Assembly (NCBI GenBank): GCA_017654935.2
Contig: CM065713.1
Location: 22,755,479-22,819,478 of the forward strand
Length of the DNA: 64,000 bases
From: Phymorhynchus buccinoides
Taxonomy: Eukaryota; Mollusca; Gastropoda; Neogastropoda; Raphitomidae
Direction: 5' to 3'
Positions 45,383 to 57,029 of the stretch are shown one piece after another; the first letter of the stretch is position 1; each line of letters begins with the position of its first letter. The position numbers were made by a program, and so were the translations under genes. The notes beneath the pieces were generated by a model. The model did no database searches and was not told where the DNA came from. It saw nothing but the letters and a program-made list of their open reading frames with translations.

Positions 45383-45613
45383 CGATGGCTTGGAGTCAAA
45401 ACGGACTATCTTTAGATAGTCCATTGACATATTATTGAACTTAATACGAAGACTAATAACTTGTATAACAAAAAGACTGTTGAAATATAAAAAGCAAAAC
45501 ACCCTTTTTATATGTCTGCTGGCATTGTTTGATACAAGTTATTAGTTGTTAATAAATCCAATAATCCGTCAATGGACTATCTAAAGATAGTCCGTTTTGA
45601 CTCCAAGCCATCG
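45383..45613. mobile_element. 231-bp MITE with perfect 46-bp terminal inverted repeats
   Basis: 45383-45428 and 45568-45613 are exact inverted complements beginning CGATGGCTTGGAGTCAAAAC. Each arm contains its own palindrome GGACTATCTTTAGATAGTCC. Weaker complementarity (GACTAATAACTTGTAT / ATACAAGTTATTAGT) extends inward to about 85 bp. The target duplication is unclear. Confidence 0.85.
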
Positions 45614-46108
45614 AATTTTTATTAAGTGAGTTAAAATTAAGTACATTTATATATTAATTCTGCTTCTAATGCTGCTTTTAAGACTTAGATTACTGTAAAG
45701 CTTCAGTTAGACTTGATATCATGACTCTATGCTATCTGCTCACGTACATCCGTTCTTTAAAAATGAACTTTTGACTCTGTCTGGCTGTCATCATAAGATC
45801 TTGAGTTAAAAACAACAACAACAAAGAAATAAACAAAATTAAGGTGGTGAACCCGTATGAACAGGCAAAGAGCAAAAATAAGAAGGGAGAAAACTGCTGC
45901 TGGAGCAGTGAACTATAGCCTGTGATGTTATGTACCAGGGATCTATGGCCTGTCATGTTATGTACCTATGAACTATGGCCTGTAATGTACCAGTAATTTG
46001 TTGCCTTCTGTTAATCTGCACATATTTTTCATTTAAAAATGAAATTCACCAGGGTCATGTTTGTGTGGCTAGCAATTTGGGTAAATCAATGTTATAGACA
46101 TCGACTAG
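45614..46108. other. No gene seen
   Basis: It carries a short three-fold phrase AACTATGGCCTGT.ATGTTATGTACC (45910-45990). Otherwise nothing can be assigned. Confidence 0.4.
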
Positions 46109-46824
46109 GGCATGGGAAACAATTCTTCCACTTTTCATTGTGATCGATCCAGTCAGTATCTTCAACAATTAGGTCATGGGAAACAATTCTTCCACTTTTC
46201 ATTGGGATTGATTCAGTCAGTATCTTCAACAATTAGGTCATGGGAAACAATTCTTCCACTTTTCATTGGGATCGATCCAGTCAGTATCTTCAACAATTAG
46301 GGCATTTGCCGCGTGCCGGCGACCTTGAATTTCACTGAGTTAAAATTATAGAGTTGAATTAGAAAGGTCAGCGTAACTCGGGCGGAACGAGCTCGGGCAC
46401 ATTAGTAGTCTAGTATAGAGAACGAACACTCGTGGCAAATGCCCTATTAGGGCATGGGAAAACAATTCTTCCACTTTTCATTGGGATCGATCCAGTCAGT
46501 ATCTTCAACAATTAGGGCATGGGAAACAATTCTTCCACTTTTCATTGGGATCGATTCAGTCAGTATCTTCAACAAGTAGGGCATGGGAAACAATTCTTCC
46601 ACTTTTCATTGGGATCGATCCAGTCAGTATCTTCAACAAGTAGGTCATGGGAAACAATTCTTCCACTTTTCATTGGGATCGATCCAGTCAGTATCTTCAA
46701 CAAGTAGGGCATGGGAAACAATTCTTCCACTTTTCATTGGGATCGATTCAGTCAGTATCTTCAACAAGTAGGGCATGGGAAACAATTCTTCCACTTTTCA
46801 TTGGGATCGATTCAGTCAGTATCT
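46109..46824 (+). repeat. 64-bp tandem array, about nine units, invaded twice
   Basis: The unit is GGGCATGGGAAACAATTCTT, CCACTTTTCATTGGGATCGA, TCCAGTCAGTATCTTCAACA and AGTA. Three units precede and six follow a MITE at 46299-46445. A SINE then cuts the last unit, whose remainder (GTCAGTATCTTAAACAATG) is found at 47163. Confidence 0.92.
46299..46445 (+). mobile_element. MITE family 'AGGGCATTTGCC', copy 3, inside the array
   Basis: It starts AGGGCATTTGCCGCGTGCCG and ends CGTGGCAAATGCCCT. ATT lies on each side, and the array unit CAACAATTAGGGCATGGG shows the empty site. Because the target itself reads AGGGCAT, the exact border is ambiguous by a few bases. Confidence 0.82.
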
Positions 46825-47161
46825 CCCCCCGTGGGGATGCCGGGGGGTCTTTTGTATAAATAGTTCCCCCACCTTCTGGAAACTCTGTGCTTGTAACTTA
46901 CTCTAATCTGTCACTCTCTTTGACTCTGCCTTTTCCCTTTGCTTACTCTCATCTACTATCTTTCTGCCTAATTTATTTGCCGGTCCATTCTCCTGCCTTT
47001 TTTTAGGATGAAACACGTATTTCAAAAACATTTCCTCTAGCCGAAGTCGGACTTGCTGGGCCTAACTATTTCTTAGTTAGGCGCATAACGGCAGCATGAT
47101 GCATCTGCGCTCATAATTGACAGGAAACTGTCTGAGTGATCGAAGAAGAAGAAGAAGAAGA
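46825..47161 (+). mobile_element. SINE-like retroposon, 337 bp, (GAA)n tail, 11-bp target duplication
   Basis: AGTCAGTATCT occurs immediately before (46814-46824) and after (47162-47172) the insert, and is array sequence. The insert starts with CCCCCCGTGGGGATGCCGGG and ends GATCGAAGAAGAAGAAG. A long duplication plus a simple-repeat tail indicates retroposition. A clear A/B box was not found. Relatives lie at 24955-25190 and about 16258-16335 in reverse. Confidence 0.85.
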
Positions 47162-47172
47162 AGTCAGTATCT

Positions 47173-48300
<1,128 letters not shown>

Positions 48301-48639
48301 CCCTGTCTCTGCATGCCATTGAAGAGTTAGATCGACAGACCTATTTACTCTTTTCGAGTAGTACTAAGTACTACTAGTAGTCTACTCAATTTGGACTTCT
48401 GCTACTCTTCAAAACTGGAAATAATCTTTAATTGTTGATTTTTGCTCATTTTCAGTTAACATTATTTGAAAACTACACATTTTGCACCCAAACTACTCAT
48501 TTCAGCTATCCAAACTACTTCTTGTGTATGGGGTAAACAGGTCTGGTTAGAGGTAATGTAAATGATCACACTTTTCACAGTTATGATTTTTTATTGATGG
48601 TTCTGATCTCTGATGGGGGTCGGCCCTATATGTCCTGGG

Positions 48640-48910
48640 CAAGCCCATTAGGCCCAGGCCCGCTACGTGCCAAGTCCAATAGGTCCCATCCCGTTGTGTC
48701 TGAGGCCCAATAGCTCCCAGGCCCGCTACGTACCAAGCCCAATAGGTTCCATCCCGTTGTGTCTGAGGCCCATTATACTTAGCTCCCAGGCCCGCTACGT
48801 GCCAAGCCCAATAGGTCCCATCCCGTTGTGTCTGAGGCCCATTAGCTCCCAGGCCCGCTACGTGCCAAGCCCAATAGGTCCCATCCCGTTGAGTCAGAGG
48901 CCCATTACCT
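48640..48910 (+). repeat. Tandem array of about 65 bp, four units
   Basis: The unit is GGCCCGCTACGTGCCAAGCC, CAATAGGTCCCATCCCGTTG and TGTCTGAGGCCCATTAGCTC. CGCTACGT lies at 48661, 48724, 48791 and 48856. Confidence 0.9.
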
Positions 48911-48984
48911 TTCAAAGCAGCCATACACGTTATCTTCCCACCCAAGGCCATGCGAAATGTTCACAAGCCAGACGCCTGGGACCT

Positions 48985-50160
48985 TATGGAATCATCAACA
49001 TTACAGTTTGTGTCCCAGGCCCATTACTATTTCTACTGCTAGGACATATCTAGCCTGGGACCTTATGGAATCATTAACATTACAGTTTGTGTCCCAGGCC
49101 CATTACTTAACTTCTACTACTAGGACATATCTAGCCTGGGACCTTATGGAATCATCAACATTACAGTTTGTGTCCCAGGCCCATTACTACTTCTACTACT
49201 AGGACATATCTAGCCTGGGACCTAATGGAATCATCAACGTTACAGTTTGTGTCCCAGGCCCATTACTACTTCTACTGCTAGGACATATCTAGCCTGGGAC
49301 CTTATGGAATCATTAACATTACAGTTTGTGTCCCAGGCCCATTACTACTTCTACTACTAGGACATATCTAGCCTGGGACCTTATGGAATCATCAACATTA
49401 CAGTTTGTGTCCCAGGCCCATTACTACTTCTACTGCTAGGACATATCTAGCCTGGGACCTAATGGAATCATCAACGTTACAGTTTGTGTCCCAGGCCCAT
49501 TACTACTTCTACTGCTAGGACATATCTAGCCTGGGACCTATGGAATCCGTTATCATTACTACTTCTACTGTAGGACATTGTGTCCCAGCCCATGGGACAT
49601 ATCTAGCCTGGGACCTGGAATCATCAACATTACAGTTTGTGTCCCAGGCCCATTACTACTTCTACTGCTAGGACATATCTAGCCTGGGACCTAATGGAAT
49701 CATCAACATTACAGTCTGTGTCCCAGGCCCATTACTACTTCTACTGCTAGGACATATCTAGCCTGGGACCTGGGAGGCCCATTACTACTTCTACTGGGAC
49801 ATATCTAGAGGTCAGCTTTTGAAACACTAGGCCTAATAGGTCCCACGTCCGCTATGTCCCAGTTTGGGTGTCCCAGGCCCATTTATTGGGCCTGCTACAT
49901 ATCTAGCCTGGGACCTAATGGAGGTCAACGCAGTTTGTGTCCCAGGCCCATTACTACTTCTACTGCTAGGACATATCTAGCCTGGGACCTAATGGAATCA
50001 TCAACGTTACAGTTTGTGTCCCAGGCCCATTGTGTCCCAGGCCCATTACTTAACTTCTACTACTAGGACATATCTAGCCTGGGACCTAATGGAATCATCA
50101 ACATTACAGTCTGTGTCCCAGGCCCATTACTACTTCTACTGCTAGGACATATCTTGGGAC
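48985..50160 (+). repeat. Tandem array of about 79 bp, roughly 14 units
   Basis: The unit is TAGCCTGGGACCTTATGGAA, TCATCAACATTACAGTTTGT, GTCCCAGGCCCATTACTACT and TCTACTGCTAGGACATATC. CCTGGGAC and GTCCCAGG within each unit are complementary. The right end is rearranged and truncated (49540-49640, 49765-49900). An A-run follows at 50211-50231. Bases 50232-50511 hold nothing recognisable. Confidence 0.9.
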
Positions 50161-50630
50161 ACAATGAGGTCAGCTTTTGAAACACTAAACTACGTGTAAC
50201 TAACAGATCTAAAAAAAAAAAAAAAAAAAAAATCTATTCACTGTCTTCACACAAATTCAGCATCCCACTCTGCGTCTGCCTCTCTGCATCTAAATGTCTT
50301 TTTTCACACACAGTCTTTGAATGCATACAAGTCTCTCTCACTAAGTAAATATTGATTTGCCTCTGTTTTGTCTGTCTGCCTGTCAGTCTGTTTGTCAATG
50401 TCTCTATCTATTGCTTCTGCCTCTCTTTCATTGAAGAGACACTGCGACAGACACCCAGAGGCAAGCTGATGAAGCGAAGGAAAGAGAGAAACAGAGATAG
50501 GGACAGAACAGCAGTGTTTCCCATAACGCACATATGTGCGTCCCTGAAGCACAAAAATCACAGAGGGACTCTTTGATTTCAGCTCTGGGCGTCCCATGGG
50601 ACGCACACGTTTTTCAACAGACCGAGACAG

Positions 50631-51268
50631 CAGGGTTCATTCTTCGATTTTGACCAATAGCTTTAGCAGGCAGGCGGTCATCTGACCGATTGATTTTTCG
50701 TCAAAGCAGTCAACAACTTCACGGATTCTGTCGTCTGCTAAACTTAGTTATTCCGCAGCCTCGGACCATAATCAGAACTAAAAAGTTGTATCTGGCGAAA
50801 CGAACGCCGAAACGAAGAAATGGCGGCATTGCACATTCGGTAAAGCTTTTCCGATCCATCTTTTTGAAGACCAAATAAAGTTCCAGCGTGACCTAGTCTT
50901 CTAGTGCTAAGCAAGATCGTTCTCGGCCTTTTGACAACAATTCGTGTTTAAAACCAGCCATGCCTCCCCAAAAGAAGCCACGAGTAGGAAAGGGGCAGAA
51001 GAATATGTTTGCTAGTTTCGGACTCGCTCAGACATCGTCTGCAACTTGTAGGATCGTTGGAATTAGGTCAAGCCACCCCAACTTTTCCATATCAAAACTC
51101 CGAACCCGATTTTCGCTTCGTGCCACAGCGGTCAGTCTGTTTGCTTTGGTTTTCCTGGTTGTCAGTCTTGTTTCTGACCATCCGGGTTTTTCCTTTCTAA
51201 AGCAGACACATGTCCGGTCATTCCAAAACGATCTTTGTTTACTTCTGAATGCTTGTTCGCGAGAGTGA
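50631..51268 (+). pseudogene. 5' part of a CAGGGTTCATTC hAT-like element with a possible transposase N-terminus
   Basis: Bases 50631-50915 match 10682-10385 in reverse. Beyond them an ATG at 50960 opens MPPQKKPRVGKGQKNMFASF, a basic start with the QxxxxxFF/FASF flavour seen at the N-terminus of some hAT transposases. The homology is suggestive only. From about 51055 the sequence changes to a repeat also present at 61.3 kb, so any transposase is truncated. The right terminus was not found. Confidence 0.4.
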
Positions 51269-51325
51269 AGTGCTTCAAGTTTTAGGTCTGATTTCTTCGT
51301 TGACCAAATCTGAACGGTTTTTGCA
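51055..51325 (+). repeat. Dispersed repeat shared with 61285-61555
   Basis: GGAATTAGGTCAAGCC, CTGACCATCCG, CGGTCATTC and the ending TTTCTGAACGG or ATCTGAACGG occur in the same order in both places, with many substitutions. It is an old, unidentified element. Confidence 0.6.
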
Positions 51326-51711
51326 AGTTCGACAGAGGAAAAAGCAGCAGCATCAAGCCGTTCTTTTAGATATGTGAATGGCATCATCTCAAAAACATAA
51401 GCTACTGCATATGCAAGTGTGTGTGTACGCTTGTGTGTCTGTCTGCCTGTCTCTCTGTCCATATCTCGATCTGGTTGTCTCCCCCCCCCCCTCTCTCTCT
51501 CTCTCTGTAGTCAGCCTATTCCATTTCCAGGGGTTATGCATATGTGTTTGCCTGTGTGTTCACTGTGCATGTAGCATGTATTTGCTTTTGTTAAAGCATT
51601 TTTTATCATATACTTAGGGGACTCTTAAAAATATGAAAAGGACTCTTAAAATTTTGCACAGGGAGTCCCTGGGACTCTCACATTTCACCCCTAGGGGAAA
51701 CACTGGAACAG

Positions 51712-52157
51712 ACATGCATACAATGATACAGATAGACAAAACCAGGGTAAATACAGGCATTAACAAAGGCATACAGACAGAGACAGAGAGAAACTCAGGA
51801 AGAAAGCTCTAGAAACATTCAGAAACAGAGCGAGGCAGAGACTGAGGGGAGAGAAAGAAAGTACTTATGATTGGGGGATTTTGTCCTTTTTTCATAAAAT
51901 CAAGACTTGTTATAGTATTTTTTTCAGTCGTGGTTTTATCTATGACTTCATGTACCACTCGGCTGGGCGTTCTTTCTCATGTTTGCAGATCGGTACATTA
52001 TATTTTGTTGCTTGGGGTTTTCATACAATGTGACAAAATTAGAAAGATCTTGGCAGACCTGTTGGTTGAAATATGAAACTGTGTTCAGCCATGATGCCTA
52101 TTGAAATTGATAGTTTACAGTTTTGCTTGACTGACATGTTCACCAACTGTGTTTCAG
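51712..52157. other. Upstream region of SOCS-box copy 3
   Basis: A/T-rich sequence ends in TTCACCAACTGTGTTTCAG, the same putative splice acceptor as copy 2. It is likely intronic. No upstream exon was recognised. Confidence 0.45.
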
Positions 52158-52181
52158 GACAATGGCTCACCAATGACAGTC

Positions 52182-52220
52182 ATGATTCCTGACCTCCAGC
52201 CAATGAAGACATCAGTCTGA
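52182..52220 (+). promoter_or_regulatory. Short upstream ORF in the 5' UTR of copy 3
   Basis: ATG opens MIPDLQPMKTSV and a TGA, matching the uORF of copy 2 in length and position. An even shorter one (MAHQ) precedes it. Copy 1 has lost this ATG. Confidence 0.45.
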
Positions 52221-52269
52221 GAACACAACTGAAGAGCCAGGTTTGTGTGGAGACAGCCATGCTGTAAAG

Positions 52270-55200
52270 ATGAATTCCTCAGAGTCACCAAATGCGGCTG
52301 CATGCTGTTCCAGTCCACAGCTTGACCAGTTCATGGCCTGTGTCCAGCGGTCAGAGTGGGACAGGGCAGCAGACCTTGTGGGTCACCTGGACAGCTGCTG
52401 GACCTGGCTGAAGCAGGTGATGGACAAAGCCCTAGCTGACCAGCAGTGGGACTGGGCCGTCCGTCTCTTCAAGAAATGCCAGGAAGTGCAGCAGACCAGT
52501 GGACTGGTCAGGGAGCTAGTGAACTGCAATCAGTGGCATGGTGTGGTGCAGCTGATGGAGCCCCAGCTCAGCGGTGAAGAGCTGGACAGCGTTGTTCACT
52601 GGGCAGTGCAGCAGTGTCAGTGGCCCTGGGTCACACAGATGGTGGACAGGGCAGAGGGCAGTGGACGCTGGTCAGAGTGGCTGTGTCAGCAGGCTGTGGA
52701 CAATGGACAGTGGGCCCTGGTGCTGCGGCTGATAGAGATGGGTGTCCCTGGTCAGCTGAGGAACAGCCTGCTGCAGTGTGCCCTGGGTCATCAGCACGTC
52801 CAGTGCACGGCCACACTGGTGGACCTGGGGGTCAGCAAACACTGCAGGGAGGAGGGACTGCGACAGCAGATAGCCGCCGGTCATGGGGACTTTGTTCTGG
52901 AGGTGGTGAGGAGGGTCAGAGACCCCGACCTGACCGACTTTGTTCTAGGAGAGTCCATGAAGCAGAGCCAGTGGACATTGGTGTCAGGACTGGTGAAGGA
53001 AGGGCTGAGTGTGGCCCAGATGGAGAATGTGAGCAACCAGGCTGTGGTGGATCAACAGTGGAGTATTGTTCTTCAATTGCTGCGTGATGGAGTCAGTCCC
53101 AGTGAGTTTATAGTCAACGAGGTGTTTAAGAACAAGAAGGCCCGGGATCTGCTGGACCTGTTCCCTGCAGGCAGTGTTCCTGAAGGTCTGAAAGGTCTGC
53201 TGTTGATGGCCTCCATCAGACATGGCCTGGGAGATCTTGCTTTGCAAATCCTGCAGAGAGAGTCAGTCAGTGACTCGGAGTTGATGGAAGCCATCAAGTA
53301 CACTGTTCACGTCCATGATGAACCTGTTTTCCTGAAGCTGATCACAGAGTATCCAAGAGCCCGCCGTGTGTTCAAGCAAAAGTTTGTTCACCAACATTGG
53401 AAGGAGGATCCTCAGTCTCCAGATAGTGGAGAGGTCAGTTTTATGTTTTATGCCCTGTGGTTTGAAGAAGAAACGGATCTGGCATTGCTCGTGGCAACTT
53501 CTATCAAAACCACTTGCCCCTGCATTGAGTACTTCTGTGAGAATGAATGGTATCGGTCTGATTTTAAACCGAAACAGTTCAGCTATGCCTTGACAAAACT
53601 GTGTGAGTTTGATTGTAAGAAGTATGGCAGTTTCATCCTAGAGATATACGAGTACTCTGACACATTGAAATCAAAGCGTTCATTCTTGTTTCGTCATACC
53701 ATCCTGATGGAACAAACCAAGTTGACCGTTGATCTTTCTAAATATGGCGTGTCCAGAAAAGATCTGAAATATGCCTACTGGTCGCTGGTCCAAGGTGAAA
53801 TGAATCGGGATATATTTTACAAGATCCTCTTTAAACTTGACAAGGAGGAGCATGATTGGCTCAGACAATATGCAATGAAGTGTTCCATGAAGGAATACTT
53901 CAAACGAAGGACAGATGCTAGTCTGGACATTTTCCATGACCAGTTCTTCTCATGCTGTGACAAAGAACTAGGGGACAAAATCTTCAGAAAGGCCATTACA
54001 AAATCTGTGAAACTCAACTGTGCTGACTGCTTTGTCATGTTGTGCACAATCGGAGCAACAAGTTTTGACTTCAAAATGGGATTCTTCGTTCAGCATGAAG
54101 AGCGTGCATTTGCCTACAATTTGGCATTTGATAGAAAACGATCTCGCTTCATCTCCAAAGTTTGCAAAGAAAAAGTTGCCGAAGATGGCCACCTTGATCG
54201 AGATGAAGTTCTGCAACTGACGGAAATCATCATAGAAAGAGAAGCTTGGCGTCTGCTGGACCATGTCAGGGCCGGTACCGATTGGTGGCGGTTCATAGAC
54301 GAGCAATCTGTTGAAAAAGTCTTTGAGTTGATGGAGCGCTTTGTGCTCAAAATGTTGTTGGATCAAAGCGCATGGCCTGACATTGCAGCAACTCTGGAAC
54401 AGTGGATCAGATGGTGTGATGTGGGCGACGAACGCTTGAAGAGAATGCTGTGCAGCATGGAGAAAAAGATTGCTGCGGGCCAGTGGCCAGTCACTGTGTC
54501 CAGTGTGACCCAGTGGTGTGTGGACAATGGCCATGCCAGACTGGCCTTCTTCCTGGCTCTGGTCACCAAGCAGTTGGACATGCTCAGAACTGTGGTCACT
54601 ACATTCTCTTCTCTGAAGCTCCGTGACAACTTGCTATGGAGAGCTGTGGAGGTGGCTGCTGGAGCAAGAAACTTCTCTACAACTGCGGCACTGATGAAGC
54701 TGTGGCCTGCTGAGAGCAGATACAGCGTGGGAACTTTCAGGAAGCGCACACAACACCTTACATATTTCACACATTCTCTGGCCAGAGCCTGTGAAGAACA
54801 AGATATGGTGCACTGGGCTCTTGTACTGATGTCAACAAATCCAGAGTACATTCTGCAGAAACACCGCCTTTGTCAAAACCACCATGTGCTGGACTTCCTG
54901 TTAAAACAGGCTGTGGAGACCAAGTACTGGAGCATTGCCAGAGCACTGGCTCCAAGGTGCACAGATTCCAACCTTCTTAGAGTTGCCTTGATAAGGGCCT
55001 TCGAGTTTGGTCAGGACACCTTGGCTGAACTTGTGATCGGCAGAGTGGATCCCACTATCTGTTATGAGGAAGATGAAGAAGAATCAGACAATTGGTTCTA
55101 CAGAGCTGTGACATCAAAAAGTGATGTTAGGGTTCAAATGGTCCGCTTGTGCATCTCCGCAGGCCTCTGTACCATGGAGAGAGAGGAAGACAGAGACCAC

Positions 55201-55614
55201 TACAACTGTGCATTGTTTAAAGCCCTGCGTGCAGCTGACATGAGGATCGTCAAACTGTTGCTGGCTTGTGGAGCAATTTCTCACAAACGACTACGCAAGG
55301 TGGAAGAGGATGGTTTGTCTCGGTACCGGCGATTTGGATGGGAGAGTTTGAGCGATGAACAGCGGAGGACAGGCCTTGGATGGGTCACAGAAGCTGCCTC
55401 CACCCCTTGCCGCCTGCAGCACCTGGCTCGGCTAGAGGTGTCTCGCAGCATCGGCTGTCAGCCAGGTCGCTCTGACAGGATCCGCAGTCTGCCTGCTCCT
55501 CAACCTCTCAAGGACCTGGTGAACTTCAAGGACGTTGTGAGCATGAATCTGCGGCTGTGCTATTATGAAACGGTAGAAGAGGAGGAAGAAGCAGCTCGAG
55601 GAGAAATGTTTTAA
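52270..55614 (+). CDS. SOCS-box repeat protein, copy 3 (1114 aa, intact)
   Basis: This is a single coding exon starting at the ATG in AAGATGAATTC (A at -3). The frame is open for nine more codons upstream but without an ATG. It has the same architecture as copy 2: 29-30-residue QW repeats over the first ~270 residues, a long helical middle, an ankyrin-like IVKLLLACGAISHKRLRKV segment, and a SOCS box at residues 1045-1088 (TPCRLQHLARLEVSRSIGC ... LPAPQPLKDLV). An acidic tail ends EEEEEAARGEMF. By eye the first ~290 codons and the SOCS box are almost identical to copy 2, while the middle (for example residues 460-600 and 640-720) differs much more. An insert of 9-11 residues (WWRFIDEQSVEK region) explains most of the extra length. 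It is predicted cytoplasmic or nuclear. A function as a Cullin-5 ligase receptor is inferred from the SOCS box only. Confidence 0.85.
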   Translation: MNSSESPNAAACCSSPQLDQFMACVQRSEWDRAADLVGHLDSCWTWLKQVMDKALADQQWDWAVRLFKKCQEVQQTSGLVRELVNCNQWHGVVQLMEPQLSGEELDSVVHWAVQQCQWPWVTQMVDRAEGSGRWSEWLCQQAVDNGQWALVLRLIEMGVPGQLRNSLLQCALGHQHVQCTATLVDLGVSKHCREEGLRQQIAAGHGDFVLEVVRRVRDPDLTDFVLGESMKQSQWTLVSGLVKEGLSVAQMENVSNQAVVDQQWSIVLQLLRDGVSPSEFIVNEVFKNKKARDLLDLFPAGSVPEGLKGLLLMASIRHGLGDLALQILQRESVSDSELMEAIKYTVHVHDEPVFLKLITEYPRARRVFKQKFVHQHWKEDPQSPDSGEVSFMFYALWFEEETDLALLVATSIKTTCPCIEYFCENEWYRSDFKPKQFSYALTKLCEFDCKKYGSFILEIYEYSDTLKSKRSFLFRHTILMEQTKLTVDLSKYGVSRKDLKYAYWSLVQGEMNRDIFYKILFKLDKEEHDWLRQYAMKCSMKEYFKRRTDASLDIFHDQFFSCCDKELGDKIFRKAITKSVKLNCADCFVMLCTIGATSFDFKMGFFVQHEERAFAYNLAFDRKRSRFISKVCKEKVAEDGHLDRDEVLQLTEIIIEREAWRLLDHVRAGTDWWRFIDEQSVEKVFELMERFVLKMLLDQSAWPDIAATLEQWIRWCDVGDERLKRMLCSMEKKIAAGQWPVTVSSVTQWCVDNGHARLAFFLALVTKQLDMLRTVVTTFSSLKLRDNLLWRAVEVAAGARNFSTTAALMKLWPAESRYSVGTFRKRTQHLTYFTHSLARACEEQDMVHWALVLMSTNPEYILQKHRLCQNHHVLDFLLKQAVETKYWSIARALAPRCTDSNLLRVALIRAFEFGQDTLAELVIGRVDPTICYEEDEEESDNWFYRAVTSKSDVRVQMVRLCISAGLCTMEREEDRDHYNCALFKALRAADMRIVKLLLACGAISHKRLRKVEEDGLSRYRRFGWESLSDEQRRTGLGWVTEAASTPCRLQHLARLEVSRSIGCQPGRSDRIRSLPAPQPLKDLVNFKDVVSMNLRLCYYETVEEEEEAARGEMF

Positions 55615-56069
55615 GACTCAGATTCTGAAGATGAATGGTGGTACTGAATGGACAAAGCAGATTGGTGTGCTAAGTGCATTGCAGAAGTAAAGTGTCTCCA
55701 CATGAATCCAAATCAGTGAATTTTTGCATGAAATAACTTGCACCGTAAACACAATGGGGACGTCAAATTGGTACATTGTGGCAGTCTGAGTTCATAAGTT
55801 GTTTTACAGGTGAATTGACATGGATATTGCAAAAGTATTTATCCTATTTTGTTCTACAAACTCTCCAAATCCACTTTATTGCATTACTTTCCCTTCAAAA
55901 TCATTCTGTCCTAGATCATGTGGAGACCGTGGTGGACACACATCTTCTGAACAATCGGAAAATTTAATTTGATGAGCTGGACTGTCGGTGTCCATGAGGT
56001 TCCAGTGCTCGCTATTCTTCAGTTGGCTCAGGAGACAGTCTCATGGTGATTGAAAACATGTTTCATAGT

Positions 56070-56273
56070 CAGTGATGCCTCGAGGCCCCAGTCATAGGAC
56101 ATTGACCTATTAAAATTGTTCTATTGTGCATGTTAGGACAAATGACTGATTAAATTTTTAACACTGGCACGCTTTGTCGTGTTGATTTCTCAAGAGCCAG
56201 GACATTGTCCTGTTGATTTATCTTGTCTTAGGACAGTTTGCCGTATCATTGTTCGATTCTTGGCACATCACTG
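56070..56273 (+). mobile_element. MITE family 'CAGTGATG', copy 2 (204 bp)
   Basis: It starts CAGTGATGCCTCGAGGCCCC and ends GGCACATCACTG. ATAGT flanks both sides. The collinear copy-2 flank reads CATGTTTCATACTGTATT without the insert. Confidence 0.82.
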
Positions 56274-56404
56274 ATAGTGTTTTTTTTATCAATCTGACAT
56301 GTAACTCAATCTGGCTGTTTTTGTGTAGCTCTTGTAGATCTACACCCCAGTGTATCCCTGGCATCGTTATGACAGCCCTGTTGGCGGCCAGTTGTATTTT
56401 TAAA

Positions 56405-56930
56405 CAAGACTTACGAAGAAAGACTTAACTTTCTGAAACTGCCTTCACTAAAGTGGAGAAGGGTGAGAGGTGATCTCATTCAAGTATATAAACATTTTAA
56501 CCATATTAGAAGACATTGATTTACAAGATTGTTTTTAGTCAAGTTCTGTAGATAAAACAAGGAATAGTGATGGGAAGTTTTTTCAAAAGCGTTCTAAGAC
56601 TAACATTCAAAAATTTCTGTTTTCTAACAGAGTCGTTCAATTCTGGAATTGTTTACTATCTAACATTAAGTTTGCACCAAGTACTAATGTTTAAAAATCT
56701 TCTGGATAAAGAACCATTTATGAAAAAAAATTCATAAGGCATTTGATGAATAAAAATATTAGCCATTCCTATTTCTTTATTTGTAGCATAAGAAAATTCA
56801 TTGCAAACCACCAATACAAATGCTCCCCCAAAAATGTCAAGATACAAGACGAATGATAGGGCATACAAGGGCTGCGAGGCCTATATCATGCCCTTATTAC
56901 TACTAGTACTACCACTACAGTAAATGTAAA
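56405..56930 (+). pseudogene. 5'-truncated LINE of the '(TAC)n tail' family
   Basis: It reads LKLPSLKWRRVRGDLIQVYK then HFNHIRR, followed after decay by KTRNSDGKFFQKRSKTNIQK and VVQFWNCLLSNIKFAPSTN. The 3' end carries GGGCTGCGAGGCCTATATCA and a TTACTACTAGTACTACCACTAC tail. It inserted into the 3' flank of copy 3 after the duplication. Confidence 0.8.
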
Positions 56931-57029
56931 AATGGAATTTAAGGGATTAACTTGGTCATGGTGGTAGATTGGCTTTTTCGATTTCCTAGCTGCTTTTAGT
57001 GTTTAGTGTACTTCTTTTTTTTAAGAGCC

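Larger units (their letters stand above)
50512..51705. mobile_element. hAT-like element (CAGTGTTTCCC ends) carrying nested insertions
   Basis: CAGTGTTTCCCATA at the left is mirrored by TAGGGGAAACACTG at the right, with GAACAG on both sides. CAGTGTTTCCC-like termini are characteristic of hAT elements. The outer element's own DNA is about 120 bp at the left (50512-50630) and about 100 bp at the right. The middle is filled by another element starting CAGGGTTCATTCTTC at 50631 and by a repeat shared with 61.3 kb. Confidence 0.78.

Noticed and set aside
46109..46824. CRISPR-like look of regularly spaced repeats (also at 5.2, 49 and 63.5 kb)
   Set aside because: The whole unit is repeated with no unique spacers, and the window is plainly eukaryotic.
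52243..52269. Extension of copy 3 upstream of ATG 52270 (and of copy 2 upstream of 33997)
   Set aside because: The upstream frame has no ATG; the chosen ATGs align between paralogues and have A at -3.
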